Positions 19,922 to 28,240 of a stretch of DNA of 64,000 nt are shown in pieces. This stretch comes from Bradyrhizobium sp. CCBAU 051011 (GTDB taxonomy: Bacteria > Pseudomonadota > Alphaproteobacteria > Rhizobiales > Xanthobacteraceae), in assembly GCF_009930815.1 (NCBI RefSeq), contig NZ_CP022222.1, positions 3,824,501 through 3,888,500 on the forward strand, read 5' to 3'. Position numbers and translations under genes: made by a program. The notes below the pieces were generated by a model that did not search any database, was not told where the DNA came from, and saw nothing but the letters and a program-made list of their open reading frames with translations. Each line of letters begins with the position of its first letter. Position 1 is the first letter of the stretch.

Positions 19922-20233
19922 ATGTCTGCGCAGCTCGGGGCGAACTTCGCCGCCGTTCATTCGGCCGTGCAACAATTCAATAGACGCAAATCCGGAATCC
20001 TTCTCGTGGGAGTGGCCCTCGCGGCCGTCACTCTGGGAGGATGCATGGCGGCTACTGTTGCGCTAATTGGCAGCGATCCCGCGGACCCCAGCGTCAAGGT
20101 AGCCGGGGTCGGATACCGCTCAACAATTGCTCCTTACACCAGCCTTCGCCCGACCGCTCCGGCCCCGTGGCGCCAGCAGAACGAACGCGTCACTCCGGCC
20201 CCCAAGTCTGGCCAACAGGAGCGCGAACAATGA
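19922..20233 (+). CDS. Small putative lipoprotein
   Basis: The 103-residue product has a basic N-terminal region, a hydrophobic segment (GILLVGVALAAVTLGG) and a lipobox-like LGGC, then a Pro-rich polar tail (YTSLRPTAPAPWRQQNERV). Cys 41 would be lipidated if the first part acts as a long signal. Its TGA overlaps the ATG of the TolC-like gene, so it is probably coupled to it. I recognise no domain. A role as a partner of the outer-membrane protein is only inferred from position. Confidence 0.6.
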   Translation: MSAQLGANFAAVHSAVQQFNRRKSGILLVGVALAAVTLGGCMAATVALIGSDPADPSVKVAGVGYRSTIAPYTSLRPTAPAPWRQQNERVTPAPKSGQQEREQ

Positions 20234-21696
20234 ATCGGATTTTTCGAATTGCGCTAATCCCAGCAGGTCAGCTTCGATTGAGGCCGGCGTACCTGGCTGC
20301 ACTTCTTTCAACTGTTGCTTTGACGGGATGCGCGTCCTTCTCGGCCGATCGCGGAATGAATGTCGTCGCCACCGTTGCCGACGAGACGATCAAGAAGGAT
20401 GTGGTGTCCATTCGCACGGCCGATGATGCAAAGTGGGCGAGGACCGCCGTTCAAAGCCTTCTGCGTCGAGCCCTGACGGTGGATACCGCCGTCCAGGTCG
20501 CGCTCCTCAACAATCGGGGCCTGCAGGCGGCATACAACGAACTGGCATTGGCCGAAGCCGAGTTTGTCGGGGAAAGCCTGCCGCCCAATCCAACCTTCGC
20601 GATTTCTCGCATCGCAGGCAACGGCGGGTACGAGATCGAGCGTCAGGTCGTCGGCGACATTCTGGCGCTGGCCACCCTGCCGTTCCGGTCGGAGATTGCT
20701 CGTCAGCGCTTCCACAAGGCTCAGTTACGTGCGGCAGAGGAGACGCTGCGGCTCGCCGCCGAGGTCAGGCGCGCCTATTACGGTGCGGTCGGGGCCAACG
20801 AGCTTGTCGTCCTGTTTACCGATGCCAAGTCCACTGCGGAATCCACGGCGCAGCTCGCTTTGAAGCTCGGAGAGACCGGATCGCTGAACAAGCTTGATCA
20901 GGCCCGCGAACAGGTTTTTTACGCCGAGGTCACGGCCGATCTTGCGACGCTTCGTCAGGATGCGACAAGCTCCCGCGAGCGCCTGATCCGCCTACTTGGA
21001 CTGTGGGACGGCGACCTGGGCTTCCGGCTGCCAGAGAAGTTGCCGGCCTTGCCGCGCCGGCCGTTGTCGCTGCCGCTCATCGAGGTAGATGCCGTCGCAC
21101 ATCGGATCGATCTGCAGATGGCCCGCATCGAGTTGGGTCTTCTTGCGAAGTCGCTCAAGCTCACGGAGGCAATTCGGTTCGTCACGCTTCTCGATCTTGC
21201 GGGGATCGACAAGAAAACCCGCGAGCCGGAAGGCGCTCCATTCCGGGAACGCGGTTTCGACATTCAATTCCAGATCCCGATTTTCGATGGCGGCGAGGTG
21301 CGCGTCCGGCAAGCCACTGAAATCTACAACCAGGCATTCAATCGTCTGACCGAAAAAGCGGTGGACGTGCGATCGGAAGCGCGCGACGCATACCGCGTCT
21401 ACCGATCGCGCTACGACATCGCTAGCCATTACCAGCGCGAGATCCTTCCCTTGCGCCAGATCATCACTGAGGAGATGCAGCTTCGCTTCTCCAGCATGCA
21501 GATAGACGTGTTCGCGCTATTGACGGAAGCGCGGCAGCGTCTGGCCTCACTGCGCGCTGCAATCGACGCCAAGCGGCAATTCTGGCTGGCGCAATCCGAC
21601 CTGCAGACCGCCGTTAATGGCGGTGGCTCTGGCGCGACAAGAGAAACTCCAACGACGACAGCCGCGGCAGCGCCGGCGGCCAACGCCGGACACTAG
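20230..21696 (+). CDS. TolC-family outer membrane lipoprotein (metal-efflux type)
   Basis: I use ATG 20230, which overlaps the previous stop, giving 488 residues; this leaves a signal peptide ending in the lipobox LTGC. The body shows the outer-membrane efflux protein pattern, with two long coiled-coil repeats (LTVDTAVQVALLNNRGLQAAYNELALAEAEF and a second near SLNKLDQAREQVFYAEVTADL; EMQLRFSSMQIDVFALLTEARQR at the end) and PIFDGGEVRVRQA. These proteins form periplasm-spanning exit ducts, here similar to CusC/CzcC-type members. No RND pump or adaptor gene accompanies it in the window. The C-terminal tail is a low-complexity Ala/Thr stretch. Confidence 0.86.
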   Translation: MNRIFRIALIPAGQLRLRPAYLAALLSTVALTGCASFSADRGMNVVATVADETIKKDVVSIRTADDAKWARTAVQSLLRRALTVDTAVQVALLNNRGLQAAYNELALAEAEFVGESLPPNPTFAISRIAGNGGYEIERQVVGDILALATLPFRSEIARQRFHKAQLRAAEETLRLAAEVRRAYYGAVGANELVVLFTDAKSTAESTAQLALKLGETGSLNKLDQAREQVFYAEVTADLATLRQDATSSRERLIRLLGLWDGDLGFRLPEKLPALPRRPLSLPLIEVDAVAHRIDLQMARIELGLLAKSLKLTEAIRFVTLLDLAGIDKKTREPEGAPFRERGFDIQFQIPIFDGGEVRVRQATEIYNQAFNRLTEKAVDVRSEARDAYRVYRSRYDIASHYQREILPLRQIITEEMQLRFSSMQIDVFALLTEARQRLASLRAAIDAKRQFWLAQSDLQTAVNGGGSGATRETPTTTAAAAPAANAGH

Positions 21697-21708
21697 AGGA
21701 GATCGACG

Positions 21709-23082
21709 ATGTTTTCACGCAGAGGATTTCTCGGCACCGCGGCTCTTGTCGGCGCAAGCGCCGTGACCGGCCGTGTCCAGGCCGCAGCCATTCCCGAAGC
21801 GCCGACGATGGACAAGGCGGTGATGCAACCGCCGCTGCATCCGACGTCGGGCCCCGAGTATCGCCCGGTCGTTACGCTCAACGGCTGGACGCTGCCGTGG
21901 CGCATGAACGGCGACTGGAAGGAATTTCATCTCGTCGCCGAGCCCGTGGTGCGCGAATTCGCCGAAGGCATGAAGGCCAATCTATGGGGCTATAACGGCC
22001 AGGCTCCAGGGCCGACCATCGAGGCGGTGGAAGGCGACAAGGTTCGCATCTTCGTCACCAACCGCTTGCCCGAAGCCACCACCGTACATTGGCACGGCAT
22101 GATCTTGCCGTGCGGTATGGACGGCGTCGGCGGCGTTACCCAGCCGCACATCCCGCCCGGAAAAACCTTCGTCTACGAGTTCCAGCTCAAGCACAGCGGA
22201 ACGTTCATGTACCACCCGCATTCCGACGAGATGGTGCAGATGGCGATGGGCATGATGGGCATGTTCGTCGTTCATCCGCGCGATCAATCGTTCCGGCCGG
22301 TCGACCGCGACTTCGTCTTCGTGATGAGCAGCTATCTGATCGACCCCGGCACCTATTTGCCGAAGGTCAACGAGATGACTGACTTCAATATGTGGACCTG
22401 GAACAGCCGCGTGTTTCCCGGCATCGATCCGCTGCCGGTGCGCCTTGGCGATAGAGTGCGCGTTCGGATCGGCAATCTCACGATGACCAACCATCCGATC
22501 CATCTGCATGGTCACAAATTCGTGGTCTCGTGTACGGATGGCGGATGGGTTCCGGAAAGCGCGCAATGGCCGGAGACAACGACTGACGTGCCAGTCGGCG
22601 CTGTCAGAGCATTCGACGTGCTGGCGGATAACCCCGGTGACTGGGCGTTCCACTGCCACAAATCACACCACACCATGAACGCCATGGGCCACGACATGCG
22701 CAACATGATCGGCGTGTCGAAGAAGGACCTCGCCAAGGCCGTCGGCAAACTCGCACCCGACGCGATGGTGATGGGTTCGACCGGCATGTCGATGGGCACC
22801 ATGGAAATGCCCGCCCCGGACAACACGCTGCCCATGATGACCGGCACCGGCCAGTTCGGCCCAATCGAGATGGGCGGCATGTTCACGGTGATGAAGATCC
22901 GCGAGGGAATGGCGCGCGACGACTACTCCGATCCCGGCCCCTACAAATTCCCGCCCGGTACCGTCGCCTGGGAAGTAGCTGCGCCTGCAGCCGCGCCCGC
23001 GCGGCAAGAGACGCCGGCAACTTCCCCGCCGGCAACGAAAAACAAGGACCACAAGTCCATGCACAAGGGAATGAAGATGTAG
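21709..23082 (+). CDS. Multicopper oxidase, Tat-exported
   Basis: The 457-residue product has a twin-arginine signal (SRRGFLG then a hydrophobic stretch). Copper-ligand motifs of cupredoxin-type multicopper oxidases are visible: TTVHWHGMILP, MYHPHSDEM, HPIHLHGHKF and HCHKSHHTMNAMGHD, which together supply the type 1, 2 and 3 sites. A Met-rich region (MVMGSTGMSMGTMEMP) near residues 345-380 recalls CopA/CueO copper-binding inserts. The likely role is oxidation of Cu(I) in the periplasm for copper tolerance. GAGGAGATCG precedes ATG 21709, 12 bases after the TolC-like gene. The Lys/His/Met-rich C terminus may also bind metal. Confidence 0.91.
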   Translation: MFSRRGFLGTAALVGASAVTGRVQAAAIPEAPTMDKAVMQPPLHPTSGPEYRPVVTLNGWTLPWRMNGDWKEFHLVAEPVVREFAEGMKANLWGYNGQAPGPTIEAVEGDKVRIFVTNRLPEATTVHWHGMILPCGMDGVGGVTQPHIPPGKTFVYEFQLKHSGTFMYHPHSDEMVQMAMGMMGMFVVHPRDQSFRPVDRDFVFVMSSYLIDPGTYLPKVNEMTDFNMWTWNSRVFPGIDPLPVRLGDRVRVRIGNLTMTNHPIHLHGHKFVVSCTDGGWVPESAQWPETTTDVPVGAVRAFDVLADNPGDWAFHCHKSHHTMNAMGHDMRNMIGVSKKDLAKAVGKLAPDAMVMGSTGMSMGTMEMPAPDNTLPMMTGTGQFGPIEMGGMFTVMKIREGMARDDYSDPGPYKFPPGTVAWEVAAPAAAPARQETPATSPPATKNKDHKSMHKGMKM

Positions 23083-23141
23083 CAACTGTCCCGCGACTGC
23101 CTTGAACCGACGACCCTCGAACCGACAACGAGTAAACGACT

Positions 23142-23603
23142 ATGAAGAACATGACCACGACTACGCTGGCGCTGACTGCACTCGTCACGCTGGCTTGGCC
23201 CGCAAACGGCCACGACAAGAGCGCCCACGAAAGTTATTCGGCAGGCGAGCCCGGCAATCCCAAGAAGCGATCTCGTACCATCGAGGTCAAAATGAGTGAG
23301 ATGGAATACAATCCCTCGCGCATCGAGGTGAAGCGCGGCGAACAGATTCGCTTCGTGATCCGCAATGTGGGCAAGGAAGACCACGAATTTCTGCTCGCTA
23401 CCACGGAAGAAAATCTGAAGCACGCCGAGGACATGAAGAAGAATCCACACATGGAGCACGACGATCCGAACGGCGTTCGACTCAAACCGAGCAAGTCGGC
23501 GGAGATCGTCTGGAAGTTCACCAAGGCCGGCACGTTTGAATATTCGTGCCTGATCCCCGACCACCGCGACTACGGCATGATCGGCAAAGTCACGGTGAAG
23601 TGA
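23142..23603 (+). CDS. Periplasmic cupredoxin (plastocyanin-like)
   Basis: The 153-residue product has a signal peptide (TTLALTALVTLAWPANG). The blue-copper fold carries its ligands in EDHEFLLAT (His) and in the C-terminal loop FEYSCLIPDHRDYGMIGKV (Cys, His, Met). The preceding MSEMEYNPSRIEVKRGEQIRF is the usual first strands. It may shuttle electrons to or from the multicopper oxidase encoded 60 bases upstream, or buffer copper. The same-strand neighbours on both sides are copper proteins. Confidence 0.89.
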   Translation: MKNMTTTTLALTALVTLAWPANGHDKSAHESYSAGEPGNPKKRSRTIEVKMSEMEYNPSRIEVKRGEQIRFVIRNVGKEDHEFLLATTEENLKHAEDMKKNPHMEHDDPNGVRLKPSKSAEIVWKFTKAGTFEYSCLIPDHRDYGMIGKVTVK

Positions 23604-23637
23604 GACGAAGGCTCCAAGCCTCAAGAAGGAGACAACC

Positions 23638-23940
23638 ATGAAGAAACCAATTCCCACGCTGGCGGCCGCGATGTTCGCCACGATCTTGTCGCTGCCCGCT
23701 GCATATGCGCAAGGCAACGCCGCTCAAGGCGAGGTCAAGAAGATCGACGCGTCGGCCGGCAAGATCAGCCTCAAGCACGGACCGATCAAAAGCCTCGGAA
23801 TGGACGAGGGAATGACGATGGTCTTTCGCGTCAAGGACCCCGCCATGCTCAAGCAGGTCAAGGTCGGCGACAAGGTCGAGTTTGAAGCCGAGAACGCGGA
23901 TGGCGCGTACACCGTGACGAAGATGCAAAAGAGCAAGTGA
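23638..23940 (+). CDS. CusF-like periplasmic copper-binding protein
   Basis: The 100-residue product has a signal peptide ending near AYAQG. The mature part has the CusF OB-fold pattern GEVKKIDASAGKISLKHGPI, then MDEGMTMVFRVKDPAM and KVGDKVEFEAE. In CusF the copper ligands are a His and two Met with a nearby Trp. Here the His of KHGP and the Met of GMTMVF are in equivalent places, and I see no Trp. AGAAGGAG precedes ATG 23638. It is probably a periplasmic copper chaperone. Confidence 0.87.
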   Translation: MKKPIPTLAAAMFATILSLPAAYAQGNAAQGEVKKIDASAGKISLKHGPIKSLGMDEGMTMVFRVKDPAMLKQVKVGDKVEFEAENADGAYTVTKMQKSK

Positions 23941-23966
23941 GCGGAGCCCACTGCGCTATCGTCATT

Positions 23967-23995
23967 CCGGCTGCGCCGCGAAGCGGCGCATCCGG
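23967..23995. repeat. GC-rich hairpin after the copper genes
   Basis: TGCGCCGC (23972-23979) and GCGGCGCA (23983-23990) pair perfectly around a GAA loop, and CCGG flanks extend the dyad. It could end transcription of the copper operon or be a member of the short palindromic repeats common in this group; there is no T-run, so a simple terminator is not proven. Confidence 0.45.
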
Positions 23996-24046
23996 GTCGA
24001 CGCTATCAAGACGGCGTTAAAAGCCCGCAAAAGCAAGGTGAACCAC

Positions 24047-24532
24047 ATGAACGAAATGCGATACCGTATTGCCCGACGATCGTTTCTGGGCCTGATCGCT
24101 GCGGCAGTTGCAGGACAGATGGTCGGGCGGACCTTTGCCGCTGCACCCGCCATCACCGTCCATAAGGATCCAAACTGCGGCTGCTGTTCGCGCTGGATCG
24201 ACCATCTCCGAAGCACTGGTTTCTCGGTCGATGTGCACGAAACTGCTGATCTCGCACCGATAAGGCAGCAGCGCGGAATTCCGCGAGAGCTGGCTGCTTG
24301 CCACACTGCCGCAGTGAGCGGCTATGTCCTCGAAGGGCACGTGCCCGTGCTCGCAATTCAGCGCTTGCTGGCAGAGAGCCCCAACGCCAGGGGCCTCGCT
24401 GTTCCGGGCATGCCAATTGGTTCGCCGGGAATGGAGGGCGGCGAGCCTCAGCCTTACACGGTCGTGCTTTTCGGACCGGCTGGGCAAACCCCTTACATGC
24501 GGTTCATCGGAAATCGGCAGCTTGACAAATAG
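24047..24532 (+). CDS. DUF411 family protein (copper-associated)
   Basis: The 161-residue product has a twin-arginine-like N terminus (RRSFLGLIAAAVAGQM). The DUF411 core includes ITVHKDPNCGCCSRWIDHLR with the CGCC motif, then VSGYVLEGHVPVLAIQRLL and AVPGMPIGSPGME. These small periplasmic proteins recur in copper resistance clusters and probably bind metal through the cysteines. I chose ATG 24047, preceded by AAGG; a GTG at 24038 is the alternative. It stands apart from the CusF-like gene by 106 bases that contain a hairpin. Confidence 0.86.
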   Translation: MNEMRYRIARRSFLGLIAAAVAGQMVGRTFAAAPAITVHKDPNCGCCSRWIDHLRSTGFSVDVHETADLAPIRQQRGIPRELAACHTAAVSGYVLEGHVPVLAIQRLLAESPNARGLAVPGMPIGSPGMEGGEPQPYTVVLFGPAGQTPYMRFIGNRQLDK

Positions 24533-24612
24533 GTCTCCGGACCAGGCACTTTGAATCGGTCGGCATCGCTGAGATCGGCGCTTTAGCTGCGCTCTAAATG
24601 ATCCTCAACGTT

Positions 24613-24903
24613 CTAACTGCGTTGCAGCATTCTCCGCCCTAGAACAGGCGCTATCGCTCGCGGCCAGAGGTTGAAGAAGAAAACAAAAATGATCGCAACG
24701 ATCCAGCCGTAGACCATGCTCGCGACAAGACCGTAGATAAAGCTACCGACCGTGATCAGGTTGAAATTGGGAAAAAGAGCCGGCAGAAGTGCATGGCCTT
24801 TCAAATCCGGAAAGGCCAGCCAAAGCACCACGCACATTACGTAAATCACCTGAAACAACATGCAGGTGGCAAACATGGTTCGCACATAAGCAAGCTTGGT
24901 CAT
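24613..24903 (-). CDS. Small two-helix membrane protein (DUF5676-like)
   Basis: The 96-residue product has two hydrophobic helices (FATCMLFQVIYVMCVVLWL and LVASMVYGWIVAIIFVFFF) separated by a polar segment. The second helix with the pattern GSFIYGLVASMVYGWIVA resembles DUF5676 membrane proteins. The strand is opposite to the copper genes, with converging ends. The reading frame is consistent and the helices are clear, but the ribosome site is modest and the function is unknown. Confidence 0.6.
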   Translation of the reverse strand: MTKLAYVRTMFATCMLFQVIYVMCVVLWLAFPDLKGHALLPALFPNFNLITVGSFIYGLVASMVYGWIVAIIFVFFFNLWPRAIAPVLGRRMLQRS

Positions 24904-25014
24904 GTCCGTTCTCCCGTTTTAGGTATTCTCTCACGGAACGAACGCACCACCTTGATGGAGATCAATTTTGTCTGCCGCCCATGGCCTCCTTGACGCAGGA
25001 GACGAAGGCCACCT

Positions 25015-25209
25015 TCATTTTTTCTTCCCCTTTCCATGACGGCCCGGCGCAGATCCAAGAGCCTGTTGCGATGACCTGGCTTCCTCTGGCCTGGAGGCGT
25101 GAGGTCGTAGTCCACACCGTAGGTCATGACGGCATGTCGGATCCGGGTGTTCTTTGATCCACGCCAAAACTTCTTCGGTGGCCGCCGGAATGGGCCCACT
25201 TCCCTTCAC
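25015..25209 (-). pseudogene. Possible decayed small ORF
   Basis: On the minus strand a GTG-initiated frame reads TEEVLAWIKEHPDPTCRHD and then loses its character. The neighbouring frame picks up with RHAVMTYGVDYDLTPPGQR over the same place, near base 25130. This looks like one small protein with a one-base shift. I do not know the family, and both frames could be chance. Confidence 0.2.
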
Positions 25210-25441
25210 CTAGCGCGACAAGCTAGCCGCTACTTGGTTGCGGTTTCTCGTACGAACCTAACCCGATTTGGACATAGCTACCTATCGTGGACCAAGCCTC
25301 TGCAGGCCCAGACGATTCTGTGCCAATCTGATAGGTAGGAAGGAGGTAGACCAACGGCTGATGAAGCAGGTTGGGCGTCGTTTATCCTGTTCGTGCGACA
25401 ATGCCGCGAATCAACGATCAATAAGAAGAACCGTAGTCGGG

Positions 25442-25741
25442 TCGAATGTGGAGCGGTAGTCCGATGGCCGCCGAAGCGGACTAATGCGCAACAATGGATC
25501 AATGCCGCTGATTTGCCCGACGTGTCAAAGTTTTTCGCGGGATCGCTCAGGGCATCGACCAATTTGCTACTTTGCATGGGGTTGCTTTCGATATTTTGGT
25601 TGGAGCGGCTTGCCGAGCCGTAGCTCGCGGGCAGCGCCCGCCTTCGCCCAAGTGGGCTACGGCGCGGCAGCCTTCACTCGCTTCGCGAGCGAAGGTGGGC
25701 CCGGCAGGACTCGAACCTGCAACCAGACCGTTATGAGCGGC
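25442..25741. repeat. Left copy of long imperfect direct repeat
   Basis: This segment matches 33792-34118 with substitutions and one 40-base insertion in the right copy. Shared blocks include TCGAATGTG.AGCGGTAG, CTGATTTGCCCGACGTGTCA (25508 and 33858), CTACTTTGCATGGGGTTG, CGCCTTCGCCCAAGTGGGCT and, identical over 48 bases, the tRNA 3' portion at the right end. The two copies bracket the heat-shock block. Confidence 0.8.
25694..25741 (-). pseudogene. 3' fragment of tRNA-Ile2(CAU)
   Basis: These 48 bases are identical to 34071-34118 of the intact tRNA gene. On the minus strand they run from the anticodon stem-loop (CTCATAA) through the T arm to the acceptor 3' end. The 5' part (D arm and acceptor 5' strand) is absent; the sequence turns unrelated at 25742. 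This is what is left when an element inserts at a tRNA 3' end, or when the flank of a tRNA is duplicated. Confidence 0.85.
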
Positions 25742-26155
25742 AGAACACTGCGTTTTTGTTCGATTTCGATCGCGTTTGTTGCGTTCCAACCAGGTTGTTT
25801 CTGGTGCGAAGCTGGTGCGGTTCTCGGTTGCGGCCCTTGGCGAGTAGGCAACGCGTTCCGCGACCGCATGAGAAGCGAAAAGCATCTACTCAAATCGAGA
25901 CTTTCCGCTTGTGACCCAAAGCATCGCAATCGGCGCAGCCATGCTTTCTGCACCTCGCGTAAGACGAAGATGGTGTACGGCCGCCGAGCTCAAACGGTTC
26001 CTCCTGCAGCAGCCGAAGAACAGGTGACCTCGCACAGTGGTATCTCCCGCCGCTAATGCACCCGCGCGGCGTTTCCGCCGGGCTCTTCCACCCGAGACCG
26101 ATGGGCCGATTACGCGCACCTCAATGGAGGTCGACACGCGCAGGTCTGTGACCGC

Positions 26156-26395
26156 CTAGGCGGCTGTAGTCAGTCGCGACGTCCTGGCCGGATCAGCAGC
26201 GGCGCGGCGCGCCGCTACCGCCATCCAGTCCCGCAACAGTCCCTTGTCCTCCTTGGAAAACGACGCCCGCCGCTTAAGATCGTCGAACGTGTCATCGGGA
26301 TGGCATCGCTCGAAATCCTCTCGGATCAGCGATTCCAGGTAAATCCGTTCCTCCTCATTGGTTGGGGAGAGACCGTAACAGGAGCTGGTCGGCAT
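26156..26395 (-). CDS. Hypothetical small acidic/basic protein
   Basis: The 79-residue product is soluble with no signal peptide. It is charged and helical in character: SPTNEEERIYLESLIREDF, then DDTFDDLKRRASFSKEDKG. GAAGG lies just upstream of its ATG on the minus strand. It is read in the same direction as the glycosyltransferase gene and lies 41 bases after it, so it may be the last gene of that operon. I recognise no family. Confidence 0.45.
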   Translation of the reverse strand: MPTSSCYGLSPTNEEERIYLESLIREDFERCHPDDTFDDLKRRASFSKEDKGLLRDWMAVAARRAAADPARTSRLTTAA

Positions 26396-26436
26396 GGCTG
26401 ACCTTCGGTACTCGATTTCGGCATGATCCTGCTGTT

Positions 26437-27564
26437 TCAGTTATCCTTCCGTGCCGCGGACGATGGTTCTGCTCCGTGTCCGCCGATGGTCGCCGAACGG
26501 GCGGCGAGTGTCGAAAGTCGGCCGTCGGGCGCGTTGTGCTCTCGGAGCATCTTTTGATAGAGCCTCACGTAGTCCGTTGTCATTCGGGCGGCGGAGAAGC
26601 GCTCCTCGAAGCGCGCACGGATCGCCTTGCGGTCGAGGGCCAGCAGCCCGGGAATGGCTCGCACCGCCTCGTCGACGTCAGACACGATGCGGCCGGTTAG
26701 TCCGTCCTCGACGATCTCAGGGACCGACCCGCGGCGGAAGGCAAGCACCGGGGTACCACATGCCATAGCTTCGATCATCACGAGACCGAATGGTTCGGGC
26801 CAGTCGATCGGGAACAGTAATGCGGCAGCTTGGCCGAGAAATTCGTTCTTTGTGGTTTCGTTGATCTCGCCGACGAATTCGACGCCGCTTCCTTGCAGCA
26901 TCGGAGCGATAACGTCGCGGAAATAGCCGTCATCTGCTTTATCGACCTTTGCCGCGATCTTGAGTGGAAGGCGGGCCGCCCGTGCAATCGCGATAGCACG
27001 GTCCGGCCGTTTCTCTGGGGAGATGCGCCCAAGAAATGCGAGGTAGCAGCCTTTCGGTTCGAAATTCGGCGTCAGTAGGTCGAGCGGCAGGCCGTGATGA
27101 ACTGTCCCGACAAAGTTTGCGCTTGGCAGCGGCATCCGCTGCGCATTTGAAATCGATACCAGCGGCATGTCCGAGAAACGCCGGTAGAAAGGCATGTGGT
27201 CGGCAAGGTCCTGTCTGCCGTGAAGGGTGGTTAGCGTGCGCGCACGCTCCGGGCGAAACTGCGGGAAGTGCATGTAGTCGATGTGGAAGTGGAGGAGGTC
27301 GAAGTCGTCGGCGCGCTCACGCACCTTGTCGAGCATAATCATGTGGTGGGGCACTGCGTCGCGGACGTTCGGCTCGAGGCGTAAGGCGCGAGGCGTGCAG
27401 GGTACAAGTTCGGCAGAGGTGATGGAATCCTCGCTCGCGAACAGTGTCACTTGGTGTCCTTGCCGAACCAACTCCTCCGTCAGGTATGAGACGACCCGCT
27501 CCGTTCCTCCATAGAGCCGCGGCGGCACGCTCTCGTACAGCGGGGCAATCTGAGCAATCCTCAT
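26437..27564 (-). CDS. Family 4 glycosyltransferase
   Basis: The 375-residue product starts at MRIAQIAPLYESVPP, with GAAGGA upstream; a longer in-frame start at 27603 lacks support. The N-terminal domain has the GT4 loop PPRLYGGTERVVSYL. The C-terminal domain has YLAFLGRISPEKRPDRAI and the sugar-nucleotide motif WPEPFGLVMIEAMACGTPVLAF (E-x7-E). It transfers a sugar from an activated donor; donor and acceptor are not readable. Its place among stress proteins suggests a role in envelope or compatible-solute glycosylation, but that is only contextual. The C-terminal 40 residues are low in conserved character. Confidence 0.87.
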   Translation of the reverse strand: MRIAQIAPLYESVPPRLYGGTERVVSYLTEELVRQGHQVTLFASEDSITSAELVPCTPRALRLEPNVRDAVPHHMIMLDKVRERADDFDLLHFHIDYMHFPQFRPERARTLTTLHGRQDLADHMPFYRRFSDMPLVSISNAQRMPLPSANFVGTVHHGLPLDLLTPNFEPKGCYLAFLGRISPEKRPDRAIAIARAARLPLKIAAKVDKADDGYFRDVIAPMLQGSGVEFVGEINETTKNEFLGQAAALLFPIDWPEPFGLVMIEAMACGTPVLAFRRGSVPEIVEDGLTGRIVSDVDEAVRAIPGLLALDRKAIRARFEERFSAARMTTDYVRLYQKMLREHNAPDGRLSTLAARSATIGGHGAEPSSAARKDN

Positions 27565-27662
27565 TTCAGTCCGTCCTTCGTTACTCTGGGCCGGGCTTGC
27601 CAATGGCCGCCCCGTTGTTCACGAGCTTGGCCGCGCCACCAGAGGTGCCGCGGCCCCGGATC

Positions 27663-28169
27663 TCACTGAGACTCCGACGATTCAGCGACATTGCTTTGAC
27701 TTCTGAGTTGAGAAAGCTCCTCGGCCAGTCTGTGCTCGACGAACCGCCGCTCGTTTTCCGTCAAGTGCGTTGCGAGCAAGCGGCGATACCGCCGAACATT
27801 GGCCTCACTGCTCCACCGTGACTTCGCCGAGATGGCGATGCGGGGCTGGCGATTTCTCGCTGCTTGCTGTGCTTGGGCGCTGAACCGTACGGCAGCGGCT
27901 CCGACCCCAGGCGCATTCTCCTCCTCGTCGAGCTGCCGCAACGCTGCGAGGATGTCCTCGAGATGCATGGGAGCCGCGAGCCCCGGAATCTTGCGAAGGG
28001 CTGGGCAGGAATCGACGGCGTACAGGTCCGAAGCCCAGGAGGAGAGAATGACCCGTTTCTCAGGAGGCGACAGCACCTCGTCATTCAGGACATCGGCTGG
28101 CGAATTATAGTGGGATACAGGATGAAATCGGGCATCCACGCTGCCCGTCAAACGATCAGGGCGGCTCAT
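27663..28169 (-). CDS. Hypothetical protein next to Hsp20 genes
   Basis: The 168-residue product is soluble. The N-terminal half has VDARFHPVSHYNSPADVLND and SPPEKRVILSSWASDLYAVD, then an acidic linker. The C-terminal part is basic and helical (RRYRRLLATHLTENERRFV, EHRLAEELSQLRSQ). AGGAGATCAAG-type purines upstream of the ATG support the start. It is read with the two Hsp20 genes. No family is recognised; the SSWASD block may bind other cluster proteins, but nothing in the sequence shows it. Confidence 0.62.
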   Translation of the reverse strand: MSRPDRLTGSVDARFHPVSHYNSPADVLNDEVLSPPEKRVILSSWASDLYAVDSCPALRKIPGLAAPMHLEDILAALRQLDEEENAPGVGAAAVRFSAQAQQAARNRQPRIAISAKSRWSSEANVRRYRRLLATHLTENERRFVEHRLAEELSQLRSQSNVAESSESQ

Positions 28170-28240
28170 GTCTTGATCTCCTCTTGTTCCTTTCTCCAGG
28201 CGATGGCGGACGGCGGCGCTGACACCGCCGTCCTGGCACG

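Larger units (their letters stand above)
24904..26155. other. 1.25-kb stretch without a confident gene
   Basis: I see no intact protein gene here. It holds a possible decayed minus-strand ORF (25015-25209), the left copy of a long imperfect direct repeat (25442-25741) with a tRNA 3' fragment at its right end, and then about 400 bases of AT-richer sequence (25742-26155) with no recognisable feature. Long open frames across 25484-26056 run through the tRNA fragment and are not believable as genes. Confidence 0.5.

Noticed and set aside
25484..26056. 190-codon plus-strand frame
   Set aside because: It runs straight through the tRNA fragment and the repeat copy, so it is not a plausible protein gene.
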